In this document: one piece after another, positions 42,801 through 49,432 of the stretch
Position numbering within the stretch: position 1 is the first letter of the stretch
Layout of the letters: every line of letters begins with the position of its first letter
Source of the DNA: a virus
IMG/VR virus record: IMGVR_UViG_3300018420_000012
Coordinates: 1 to 64,000 of that record
Reading direction: 5' to 3' (one strand)
Length of the DNA: 64,000 nt
Position numbers and translations under genes: made by a program
The notes under the pieces: model-generated
The model's database searches: none
What the model saw: only the letters and a program-made list of their open reading frames with translations
Told to the model about the DNA's origin: nothing

Positions 42801-44320
42801 TTGTTCTAGGATTTACCGAAGAATACTGGAGCAAAGCGTCTGGCGAAGGGAACTACAGCCAGATTTTAGAAAATACAGCCAGTGGACTTGCTATTAGCGG
42901 TATCTCTGAGTGGGCATCTGGTGAGTTTGGAAGACTTGGACTTGGTGGCGGCACCAAGGGTACAAGTGGTATTATCTTCCAAGACGACCATTTGATTCTT
43001 GACCCACAAGGTTCTGGTTCACTCGCTAGATTGAATCTTAACGACAATAATAGCGTTATTATTCAAACAGAAGATGGTTATGAATTCTTTGGTGGTAATA
43101 GTAATTCGGTAATTGTTGGAGAGTCGGCGGGTAGTGGCTCTGTTGACTTAGACGGTAGCGTTGTGATCGGGAGTGGTGCTGGTCAAAACTCGTACTGTGG
43201 CCCGGATGTTTACAGTGGGCCGTGGGCGGGTTCTAATAATGTTCTTATAGGTAGTAGAGCTGGAGCTTTTAGCAGCGGTGATGCTGCCAACTACGGAAAC
43301 GTGGTAGCCGTGGGAAATGCGGCTGGTTCTGGCGGTTGGAACGCAACGGACGGCGTGTTTGTTGGAGGACGTGCGGGCAGCAATATCGAATCATCCACCC
43401 AAGCCGTGTGTATTGGTTCGCGAGCTGGTGAAACTTTAATTGAAAGTCCACGCTCAATATCAATTGGTTGGTATGCCGGAAGAAATGCTTCTGGCATTAA
43501 CGACTCTGTTAATATTGGATGGAGAGCCGGAAGCTTTTCAGACAACTGTACGAACGCAATAAATATCGGCGGCTATGCAGGCTATACCGCTGAAAATAAT
43601 TCCCAATCTGTAATCTTAGGCGACGAAGCGGGAAGTTATTCAAACAATAATTACCGATGTGTTATGGTTGGTTGGGATGCTGGTAGAGAGTCTGCTTCTG
43701 GTCAAAACGAAATTTATATAGGTGCAAACGCAGGGTTAAACGCTTCCGGCGACTCGGCTTATAATATTTACATAGGTCAAGACGCTGGACGAGGAAGAGT
43801 CGGCTCAAATTCTATTATGATTCATAAGGGAAATGTTGCAACAGATAATCTCAAGGCCGACCACGATAGAGATGATTTGCTTGTGATTGGAGACAACATT
43901 CTCGGCATCGAAGATTCCTATCTTCATATCGGTTATAGTCTGGTTAATGATAAGGATCAGTCTTTATTTGGAACTTTAAATACTGCCGCACTCAATCTAA
44001 CACCTCACAGCACTACAAAATCCGCACTTTACCTAAGACCACTAAGTAGTCAATCTTCATCATTGATGAAAACAAAAAGCCTGTACGGTGCGACCTACTT
44101 TGATACAAATATTATTAATAAAAATGGACAGCTACTTGTTCAAGTGGCTAATAGCAAATCTGGTAACGAGATTCTTACCACTGGTGGAAGTGTAATACCA
44201 AGAGCTACGGCTGGACAGATAGCACTTTATGAGACAGTTTCAAATACTGGAATTGCAATTCTTGTTCAGGATGGCGGTGCTTTAACTTGGAGATACCTAG
44301 AACTTGGCTTCCTTCCTTAA
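39809..44320 (+). CDS. giant trimeric fibre protein with two YadA-like repeat blocks, 1503 aa
   Basis: The N-terminal ~95 residues (LADRVKEISYTVGTGPLQLE) are the anchor domain also seen at 20289. Two long blocks of about 20-23-residue beta-roll repeats follow, at about 440-690 (FVVNIGYNAGANASGVEDG; VIVGSGAGNNL; VIVIGRNAGQL) and 1090-1345 (VIVGESAGSGS; VVIGSGAGQNS; VLIGSRAGAFS; VCIGSRAGETL; IYIGANAGLNA). They are separated by modules with ISGVSGVTIDQIGRYLQI and repeats of YAFNAV style. The C-terminal ~60 residues end in WRYLELGFLP, a tip. Such repeats build trimeric adhesin shafts; by length this is the longest complete fibre in the window. Confidence 0.75.
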   Translation: MLNFFLADRVKEISYTVGTGPLQLEGAAAGFSGFDDIFASGDLVFYAVTDNDKYEIGSGIYEKSGSSRVLTRNVIRSSNLNIGPYYVDGTSNRGPTDGQNGYFHPLWLSRSAAVSGVGLTDGPFSDVSGISFDEFPGQTFYYVPEYFGAAEPSHSGLSGVDFNASGNPVSFVNDGVKEVFVTYPGKTAVYNAYGIDPSVKEPQRSGIAFWENGQIINYASGMSWDNVADALGFRKHNPTYAIDVGGNIDYSVVRASGFVDGGSGILFSGVAGSFSGGRQLEPFLRNVLNNETGTDAVFELSGVVDQGIMFQKQLPRTFFIGPSGECGCVDDYPVFRELVASDLDPIVADLPFVSQNNVGIGSNSEYPFVVGQIAVYRASGEITYDSGLYYDANNNRLGINGVTDGYLVPEYVLHVSGDMAAQSGYFDQVLFTDDIIRIGENAGTYLDNLFVVNIGYNAGANASGVEDGVIVGSGAGNNLKDSDKVIVIGRNAGQLTRYTDSIIGIGSQSAESASGLYNITAIGSGAAWGASQVDQSFIAGPFAGSGLEEAESVVAMGWNVLANASGVTDVVAAGKNALRGSQTVSNAQVVGESAASGSFNLSQVSAVGNLAANEASGLTNVVAVGQHSARYAETLDDVVAIGRAAAQSGLELGDTVAVGTSAGSQASGNFNIYFGANAGASLSGNENIEIIASGSSLSFLTNEASGKLNIGNTIVGDIYQGRVKVGAPTDASPDATLEVRPDNAEEIGLLVRHVGSGGSEPYFALQSGDATTFFHINNSGDVITSGCVNPSGGVLFNDIVPQDITNKLYNDGGTLFWNGSQVDTAGGTSWYLSNDQLGASVGQNITTDQTVTISGVSGVTIDQIGRYLQISAGELSGVLQPQITNSLYTFDVGASGYDANNNDPATINQGDIVLLSGVSGVHVDFETRYAGGQRSGIFVIGYDPTITYAFNAVASGNGGQNNTPKSMVNDSVLAISGVSGINIDFENRSDGTNESGVFVLGFTEEYWSKASGEGNYSQILENTASGLAISGISEWASGEFGRLGLGGGTKGTSGIIFQDDHLILDPQGSGSLARLNLNDNNSVIIQTEDGYEFFGGNSNSVIVGESAGSGSVDLDGSVVIGSGAGQNSYCGPDVYSGPWAGSNNVLIGSRAGAFSSGDAANYGNVVAVGNAAGSGGWNATDGVFVGGRAGSNIESSTQAVCIGSRAGETLIESPRSISIGWYAGRNASGINDSVNIGWRAGSFSDNCTNAINIGGYAGYTAENNSQSVILGDEAGSYSNNNYRCVMVGWDAGRESASGQNEIYIGANAGLNASGDSAYNIYIGQDAGRGRVGSNSIMIHKGNVATDNLKADHDRDDLLVIGDNILGIEDSYLHIGYSLVNDKDQSLFGTLNTAALNLTPHSTTKSALYLRPLSSQSSSLMKTKSLYGATYFDTNIINKNGQLLVQVANSKSGNEILTTGGSVIPRATAGQIALYETVSNTGIAILVQDGGALTWRYLELGFLP

Positions 44321-44356
44321 TTTTAACTAAGAGAGTAATTAAATTGGAGAAAAATA

Positions 44357-44551
44357 ATGTCTGATGTAATAAGGCCAGTAACCACCGCAGCTGCGGGAAT
44401 ACAAAATGGCTCTATCGTCACGCTAGTTTTCGAGACTGGTCAGAATAACCAAGAAAGAAATCCTGATGTAAATCAGTTTGTGCCTTCTGGAACTATTCAG
44501 TCGAGGTTAGACACTAGATTCGATGAGCATTATGGCGGCGGGGCTTCCTAA
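44357..44551 (+). CDS. small hypothetical protein, 64 aa
   Basis: TTGGAG lies before the ATG. The protein (MSDVIRPVTTAAAGIQNGSI to the end HYGGGAS) is small, with one beta stretch (SIVTLVFETGQ) and an acidic C-terminal part. It stands between the giant fibre and the neck genes. No family is recognised; a fibre-assembly factor or small neck part is possible. Confidence 0.5.
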   Translation: MSDVIRPVTTAAAGIQNGSIVTLVFETGQNNQERNPDVNQFVPSGTIQSRLDTRFDEHYGGGAS

Positions 44552-44565
44552 TATAAAGGTATAAG

Positions 44566-45048
44566 ATGCCAATTAATATTCCAGAGTCAGTATTCGACAA
44601 ATACTACGATATTATTGATTCCACTATCAATGATATTTTTGGTGTTGTATGTCAACTTGTTTACATAGAGAAGGTAGAAGAAATTTCTAATACCTACGAT
44701 AATCTTCCGTCCAGAAAAAGCATCAATGCTCACCGTCAAAAGGGTGATGGATACAGAAGAGAAAACAAGGTTTACAAAGAGGTCGAAAAGTTTGAAGACG
44801 TAAAACTAAAAGTTTACTGGGATAGCAGGAATTGGACAAAGGTTGGCGGTAATATTGTCATTCCAGATAATAGTATTCAGACGATCTTTTTCGCATCAGA
44901 CTTAGATAAGATTGTGAGGGCAAAATATCTCATAGCCCATAAAGAAATTAAAGACCAAAGAGAGTTTAGGTTTTCCAGATTGGGAGAGCCTTTTCCAATG
45001 GGTCTTAGACAAAATAGATACTTTGGATGTTTTTGGGAGCGTGCATAA
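44566..45048 (+). CDS. probable neck / head-closure protein, 160 aa
   Basis: Position upstream of tail-completion and tube genes, size, and layout fit a head-closure (stopper) protein. The segment VIPDNSIQTIFFASDLDKIV followed by AKYLIAHKEIK resembles beta-barrel stoppers of siphophages and myophages, in which a loop plugs the DNA channel. The stop overlaps the next start (TAATG). Moderate confidence, from context and general pattern, not from a specific signature. Confidence 0.5.
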   Translation: MPINIPESVFDKYYDIIDSTINDIFGVVCQLVYIEKVEEISNTYDNLPSRKSINAHRQKGDGYRRENKVYKEVEKFEDVKLKVYWDSRNWTKVGGNIVIPDNSIQTIFFASDLDKIVRAKYLIAHKEIKDQREFRFSRLGEPFPMGLRQNRYFGCFWERA

Positions 45049-45686
45049 TGGCTAGAGTTGGACTGAAGATATTAGAATCCAACAAAAAGATAGAGAAAGA
45101 AATGTATCTAGCAATAGCTAATTATATTTCAGGTAAAATTAATAGCAATAGAGAAAGAGTGCAAAAAAGACTTCAGGCTCGTATTCCTGAGTGGATTAGA
45201 AGTGCAGATGAGATAGTTTCTCTAGAGAGTGATGGTCAGCAGGGTAGTTTAAATGCTCAATTTGGATTGCGGCCCGGAACCGCATCGTCCGCTACTGATG
45301 CTATTATTCAGGCTATAGTTAGCAGTATTGAGGTAGAAGTAGGTAGAATAGACAAAAGACTTAGAGGTTACATAGTATTTAATTTTCAACCAAACGATTT
45401 TAGAAATTTATTGGCCTTACCACAAGGGGTCGTTGTTACAGCCGCTGGTCAAACAAACCTCGCTTGGCTTGACTGGTTATTAACAGCTGGTGGCAAAGTT
45501 ATTATCACAAATTATAGTTATGTTCCAGAGATAGGGGGGCGATCTGGTGGTGGTACGATGAACGCTGGGGGTGGATGGAGAGTTCCTCCGCTATTCCAAG
45601 GTACTACAGATGACAATTTTGTTACTAGGGCATTAAGCAATCGGGAAAGAGAGATAACGCCAATCTTACAAGGATTACTTGAGTAA
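45048..45686 (+). CDS. probable neck / tail-completion protein, 212 aa
   Basis: ATG 45048 is chosen because GGGAG lies eight bases upstream and it overlaps the previous stop; the in-frame ATG 45027 would add seven residues without a good site. An N-terminal helical part (KILESNKKIEKEMYLAIANY) with basic residues, followed by a beta part with tryptophans (LAWLDWLLTAGGKVIITNYS), is like HK97 gp10-type tail-completion proteins. Its coupling to the genes on both sides supports an ordered neck assembly set. Moderate confidence. Confidence 0.5.
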   Translation: MARVGLKILESNKKIEKEMYLAIANYISGKINSNRERVQKRLQARIPEWIRSADEIVSLESDGQQGSLNAQFGLRPGTASSATDAIIQAIVSSIEVEVGRIDKRLRGYIVFNFQPNDFRNLLALPQGVVVTAAGQTNLAWLDWLLTAGGKVIITNYSYVPEIGGRSGGGTMNAGGGWRVPPLFQGTTDDNFVTRALSNREREITPILQGLLE

Positions 45687-46669
45687 TGTATACTTTTTCA
45701 CCACTTAAAGGTTTTAATAGCATAAATGATGCTACAGTAACCAATCTTATGCAAGATGGGTTGATTGAGTATTTTGACTATGCCCTATTAGATAAGGGTA
45801 ATTATTACAATGTTGATTTTGGTGAAACAGCCCCGAACGGAGAAGATTATAGCAGATTAAGACTTTCCTCGAATGACCAGTACGTTTCAGGTCAAGTTTG
45901 GGAAGGGTTTAGAGGTAACTGGGTCTGGCAAAGCGGATTGACACCAGACGGGAAAACGCCACCAAATGTCGGCACTAATAAAAATTATCCCGGAATTAGC
46001 GGTGTCTATGTAAATGGCAATTTTCAACCTACTTCTGGAGAGGGGACTTATGCTCACTATGTCGATTATTTTAATGGTAGGGTTGTTTTCGACAGTCCAA
46101 TACCAACTGGATCAACGGTCCAAGCTGAGTTTAGTTACAAATACATAAATGTTGTTTACGCCAATAATATGCCTTGGCTTAGAGAGACGCAGAAAAGAAC
46201 GATGCAGCCAACAGCCAATTTTCTTGGCGTTAGCGAGGGTGCTTGGGATATGCCCCCAGAGAGTAGACTCCAATTACCAGCAATCGCTATAGAGGCTGTG
46301 CCACAAAGAAGGTTTAAAGGATATCAACTTGGTGGTGGTCAATGGGTATATTCAGATATTATTTTCCACTGTATAGCAGAGGACGAATATACTAGAAATT
46401 TACTACTTGACATAGTTTCTAATCAGAATGATAAAAATATTTTTATTCCTGATAGTAACATGATTGACAGTAGTGGTGCCTATCCTTTAGACCAAAATGG
46501 AACTCCGGTTCCAAGTGCCTTACAGTATCCAGAGCTTATCAACGACTACTCTAGAGGGTCTAGAATAAGATTAACAAAAGCTAATATTTCAGATATGTTT
46601 ATACCACAATCTGAACTTTATGGCGGTACAGTGAGAATGACAGCAGAGTTGATAAAATCAAATATTTAA
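45686..46669 (+). CDS. tail-completion or tail-terminator-like structural protein, 327 aa
   Basis: The gene overlaps the preceding stop and precedes the tail tube gene, where tail-terminator proteins lie. The protein is beta-rich with strands such as GRVVFDSPIPTGSTVQAEFS and YKYINVVYANNMPWLRETQK. It ends RMTAELIKSNI, as tail-completion and terminator proteins often end with a strand. It is larger than lambda gpU-like terminators (~130-180 residues), so it may instead be a distinct collar protein. The ribosome binding site is weak; expression is likely coupled. Confidence 0.45.
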   Translation: MYTFSPLKGFNSINDATVTNLMQDGLIEYFDYALLDKGNYYNVDFGETAPNGEDYSRLRLSSNDQYVSGQVWEGFRGNWVWQSGLTPDGKTPPNVGTNKNYPGISGVYVNGNFQPTSGEGTYAHYVDYFNGRVVFDSPIPTGSTVQAEFSYKYINVVYANNMPWLRETQKRTMQPTANFLGVSEGAWDMPPESRLQLPAIAIEAVPQRRFKGYQLGGGQWVYSDIIFHCIAEDEYTRNLLLDIVSNQNDKNIFIPDSNMIDSSGAYPLDQNGTPVPSALQYPELINDYSRGSRIRLTKANISDMFIPQSELYGGTVRMTAELIKSNI

Positions 46670-46671
46670 GG

Positions 46672-46685
46672 TTTTTGTGTATAAT
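46672..46685 (+). promoter_or_regulatory. late promoter motif before the tail tube gene
   Basis: TTTTTGTGTATAAT starts two bases after the preceding stop codon; the core is at 46677-46685. No -35 hexamer is found at normal spacing. It separates the tail genes from the neck genes and would give the tail tube, a high-copy protein, its own transcript. Confidence 0.7.
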
Positions 46686-46691
46686 TTACTA

Positions 46692-46707
46692 GAAAAAATA
46701 TTTTTTC
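46692..46707. repeat. A/T palindrome in the tail tube leader
   Basis: GAAAAAATATTTTTTC is a perfect 16-base palindrome seven bases downstream of the promoter -10, at or just after the transcription start. It is similar to the palindromes at 10035 and 32094. Confidence 0.55.
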
Positions 46708-46728
46708 CATGAACAGGAGAGATTCCAA

Positions 46729-47907
46729 ATGAGTACAAATCAAAGAATTTTCTATGCATGTCAAGCGGTCAGTCTAGAAAATGACGGCAATGTTGCCGCT
46801 CTAACCGATAGTAACATGATCCACGGCCTACAAAGCATTGGTATCACCACCAACTTTAATCTTGAGCAGGCTTTTGAACTTGGTCAGATCGAAATCTATG
46901 AAAACATCGAGGGCACTCCAGATATTGAGGTTACTCTCGAAAAGGTTTTGGATGGCTATCCGTTGATTTATCATATGGCAAGTAGTGGGGTCGGAGCAAC
47001 TGCCGCCAGCGGACTAGCTGCTAGATCAAAAGAAAAATGTACTCTTAGACTTGGTATCTTCCCAGAAGAATTTAATAATGTAGATCAGGGCAGTGCTAAC
47101 GCCGAGGTTGAAGTTGAGTGCTCTGGAATGTTCATTTCAAGTATCTCATATTCAATTCCAAGTGAAGGTAGCATGACAGAATCTGTTACTCTTGTTGGAA
47201 ACAATAAAAGATGGCTAAGAGGTACTAGCAATACTAAAATCATTGCAGCAGCTGTTGATGCGTTTGATGGTAACGACGCACCATTAGCACAAGGCGTAAC
47301 GGGTTCAGCTTCTGGTGGTATTCAAAGACGAGAAGACGTTCTATTGTCTGGTTCGATTTTACCAGTATCAATTGACGGTGTTGTTGGTAGTGGATACTCC
47401 AACGCTCTCGATAGTAACGGATCACCAAGGATTCATATTCAAAGTATTTCAATTAGCACCGACTTTTCGCGTGACGATATTTTAGAACTCGGCAGAAAGA
47501 CCCCTTACTATCGTCCTGCTAACTTCCCAGTCGAAGTTACTTGTGAAATCGAAGCCATTACAGCTTCTGGTGACTTTATTGATGCATATGAAACTGGTGA
47601 TCCAGACCTCAACGCAACTATCGACTCTGGTAATAACCTAACCAATGACCCAATCTTTATTCTCACAAGAGCTGGTTACGCTTGGGATTTAGGCAACAAG
47701 AACAAGATTAGCTCTGTTTCCTACGGTGGGGGTGATGCTGGCGGTGGTAATGCAAGCTGTACTTATAGTTACACTAACTTTAACGCCCTTGATGTTCAAC
47801 ATAGACGAAATGGCTATGTTGGCTTTAACTGGCTAAATGATGGTGCTGCTGACATTGGTCAGGGTACTTTCCCACCTAACTTATTAACCGGTGGTCAGAA
47901 CGACTAA
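46729..47907 (+). CDS. tail tube (major tail) protein, 392 aa
   Basis: Position between the neck genes and the tape measure, a dedicated promoter, and a strong AGGAG all fit the high-copy tail tube protein. The sequence is beta-rich with a recurring pattern: GLQSIGITTNFNLEQAFELG, then IEGTPDIEVTLEKVLDGYPL, and later IHIQSISISTDFSRDDILEL with FPVEVTCEIEAITASGD, suggesting two related tube-like domains in one chain. At 392 residues it is larger than the usual single-domain tube protein, consistent with such a duplication. A hairpin and leader ORF follow the gene. Confidence 0.75.
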   Translation: MSTNQRIFYACQAVSLENDGNVAALTDSNMIHGLQSIGITTNFNLEQAFELGQIEIYENIEGTPDIEVTLEKVLDGYPLIYHMASSGVGATAASGLAARSKEKCTLRLGIFPEEFNNVDQGSANAEVEVECSGMFISSISYSIPSEGSMTESVTLVGNNKRWLRGTSNTKIIAAAVDAFDGNDAPLAQGVTGSASGGIQRREDVLLSGSILPVSIDGVVGSGYSNALDSNGSPRIHIQSISISTDFSRDDILELGRKTPYYRPANFPVEVTCEIEAITASGDFIDAYETGDPDLNATIDSGNNLTNDPIFILTRAGYAWDLGNKNKISSVSYGGGDAGGGNASCTYSYTNFNALDVQHRRNGYVGFNWLNDGAADIGQGTFPPNLLTGGQND

Positions 47908-47928
47908 TAGTTTAATTATTATTTGGAA

Positions 47929-47977
47929 AACCCCGACTCTGCGTTAGCGAACAGGATAGCGAGTAGGGTTGGGGGTT
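47929..47977 (+). terminator. GC-rich hairpin after the tail tube gene (possible attenuator or terminator)
   Basis: AACCCCGACTCT (47929-47940) can pair with AGGGTTGGGGGTT (47965-47977) in a 12-bp stem with one bulged base and wobble pairs, closing a 24-base loop that contains TAGCGA twice. No T tract follows, so it is not a standard intrinsic terminator. It may reduce readthrough or protect the 3' end of tube mRNA. Confidence 0.45.
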
Positions 47978-47991
47978 ATGGAAGGAAATAT

Positions 47992-48045
47992 ATGAATAAA
48001 ATAACATACTCCCGTTGTCGTGAGAATTCGTATGAGTCCTTATGA
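47992..48045 (+). CDS. 17-residue leader peptide overlapping the next gene start
   Basis: ATG 47992 has an excellent AAGGA (47982-47986) five bases upstream and reads MNKITYSRCRENSYESL before TGA. The frame covers the start region of the next gene, whose own ribosome site is poor. The 5' and 3' parts of an inverted repeat (48006-48055) bracket the segment. Translating the leader would open that stem and may allow re-initiation at 48032. It may be a regulatory leader with no function as a peptide. Confidence 0.45.
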   Translation: MNKITYSRCRENSYESL

Positions 48046-48055
48046 GCGGGAGTAT
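48006..48055 (+). promoter_or_regulatory. inverted repeat enclosing the start of the 48032 gene
   Basis: ATACTCCCG (48006-48014) and CGGGAGTAT (48047-48055) are perfectly complementary, with a 32-base loop that contains GTG 48020 and ATG 48032. In mRNA the start codon sits in the loop. It may control translation together with the leader ORF. Confidence 0.5.
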
Positions 48056-49066
48056 TTTATATCAAGACTTAGAACTGGCTTCTATATTATAAATGACGGT
48101 GAAACAAAGATTAAAATTGTTCCACCAACAATAGAGCAAGAGTATGAATCAAACGAAGTGTTCATGGATTCGTACAATCGTTGTCTAGCTGATGGATTCT
48201 TAACAGAAGATGAAATGCTAGAATGGATGATTGAAAAAGGTTTATGGTCAGAAGAAAAGCAAAATCAGTTTGATAAAACTGAAAAAGATATAGAGTCATT
48301 CAAAGTCGAGCTGTTTCAGAATAGATCAAAGGAAGCAGATAGGGAAAAAATCAGAAAATTAATCAGTGGAGCTAAGACATTTAGACGCGAGCTTGGTAAA
48401 GAAAAAGAAGAATATTTTTCTAATACATGTGAGGGTATAGCATTAAATGATAAGAATGTCACCATGTTTGAATGGTGCTCGATTGTTGATGGCAAACCTT
48501 ACAGGTTCCCTAATGACAATTCTTTTCAATTATACTTTACATGGATTTCTAAAATACTTAGAGAACATCAAGTTCGTGAGCTTGCAAGGACAGAGCCTTG
48601 GGGTTCATTTTGGGCGTTAAGAAGTCAAGGGGTATTATTTAAAAATAAAGAGCAATTAACAATAGACCAAAAAAATATTCTGGTTTGGTCGCAAATGTAT
48701 GATAATGTGCAGGAATCAATGGATTGTCCACCCAAGTCTGTTATCGAAGATGACGATATGCTGGACGGCTGGATGATCTTACAAAGGCGTAAGGCTGAAT
48801 CAGAAAAATCTCAGTCAGAACTGGAGACAAAATTGAGTAATTCTAAGATTTCACAATCCGACGAGGTGTTTATATTTACAGATAATAAAAAGGACGCTCA
48901 AGATATTAATGATATGAATTCTTATGGGTCTAAAAAAATAAAAGAACAAAGAATGTCGGTCTTAGCATCGCGGGGCGAGGCTAGAGACTTAGACTTTAAA
49001 GATCAAAAGATCAGAGTTTCAAATATTCAGAACGAACAATTTAAAGGAAGATTTGGAGGGAAATAA
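48032..49066 (+). CDS. tail-assembly-region protein, 344 aa
   Basis: ATG 48032 is preferred; in-frame GTG 48020 has no ribosome site. The protein is highly charged and helical (PPTIEQEYESNEVFMDSYNR; FKVELFQNRSKEADREKIRK), with a middle domain containing tryptophans (MFEWCSIVDGKPYRFPNDNS; TEPWGSFWALRSQGV) and a basic C-terminal tail. It lies between tail tube and tape measure, where tail chaperones are encoded, but it is larger than typical chaperones. No family recognised. Its translation may be controlled by the leader and stem described above. Confidence 0.55.
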   Translation: MSPYEREYFISRLRTGFYIINDGETKIKIVPPTIEQEYESNEVFMDSYNRCLADGFLTEDEMLEWMIEKGLWSEEKQNQFDKTEKDIESFKVELFQNRSKEADREKIRKLISGAKTFRRELGKEKEEYFSNTCEGIALNDKNVTMFEWCSIVDGKPYRFPNDNSFQLYFTWISKILREHQVRELARTEPWGSFWALRSQGVLFKNKEQLTIDQKNILVWSQMYDNVQESMDCPPKSVIEDDDMLDGWMILQRRKAESEKSQSELETKLSNSKISQSDEVFIFTDNKKDAQDINDMNSYGSKKIKEQRMSVLASRGEARDLDFKDQKIRVSNIQNEQFKGRFGGK

Positions 49067-49068
49067 AA

Positions 49069-49431
49069 ATGAACGACGGTTTTGATAAACTGATTCGCAA
49101 GCAATCAGAATACAAGTCTGTAAGGGAGGATAAGTACAAAACTGACTCTCGCTCTAGACTTTCTAAGATATTAAAAAAGAAAGTTGAAACCACCATGATA
49201 GGTGCATTATCTTCAATAGAAGAGCATTTTTCATTCTTGTGGGCTTCTGACGCTGAAGGGCTTACGCCAGAGCAAAAGTTGATGTATGATTTGTTTCAAA
49301 AAGTTAGATCAGAGATTTTGGATAAAGGAAATTCTCAGTCTAGAAATATAGATGCTGAATTATCTCAGTATGAAGTAAAATGGCTAAGATATTCTGTGGA
49401 AATTCCAGTTAAGAAAACGGAGGAGAAATAA
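49069..49431 (+). CDS. possible tail assembly chaperone, 120 aa
   Basis: A small, basic, helical protein (FDKLIRKQSEYKSVREDKYK) with a central hydrophobic helix (MIGALSSIEEHFSFLWASDA). GGAGGG precedes the ATG. It starts two bases after the preceding stop and is the first of two genes before the tape measure, the usual place for chaperones that coat the tape measure during tail assembly. I looked for a programmed frameshift into the next gene and found no convincing slippery site; the next gene has its own ribosome site. Confidence 0.45.
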   Translation: MNDGFDKLIRKQSEYKSVREDKYKTDSRSRLSKILKKKVETTMIGALSSIEEHFSFLWASDAEGLTPEQKLMYDLFQKVRSEILDKGNSQSRNIDAELSQYEVKWLRYSVEIPVKKTEEK

Positions 49432-49432
49432 G

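Noticed and set aside
13262-44320. Diversity-generating retroelement acting on the fibres
   Set aside because: No reverse transcriptase or template/variable repeat pair with adenine-specific changes is visible in the window; it could still exist outside.
45686-47907. Tail sheath gene
   Set aside because: No protein of typical sheath length and layout lies next to the tube gene; the 327- and 392-residue products fit completion and tube roles better, so a contractile tail is not supported here.
47929-47977. tRNA gene in the gap after the tail tube gene
   Set aside because: The folded segment lacks a cloverleaf, T-loop consensus and acceptor stem; it is a single long hairpin.
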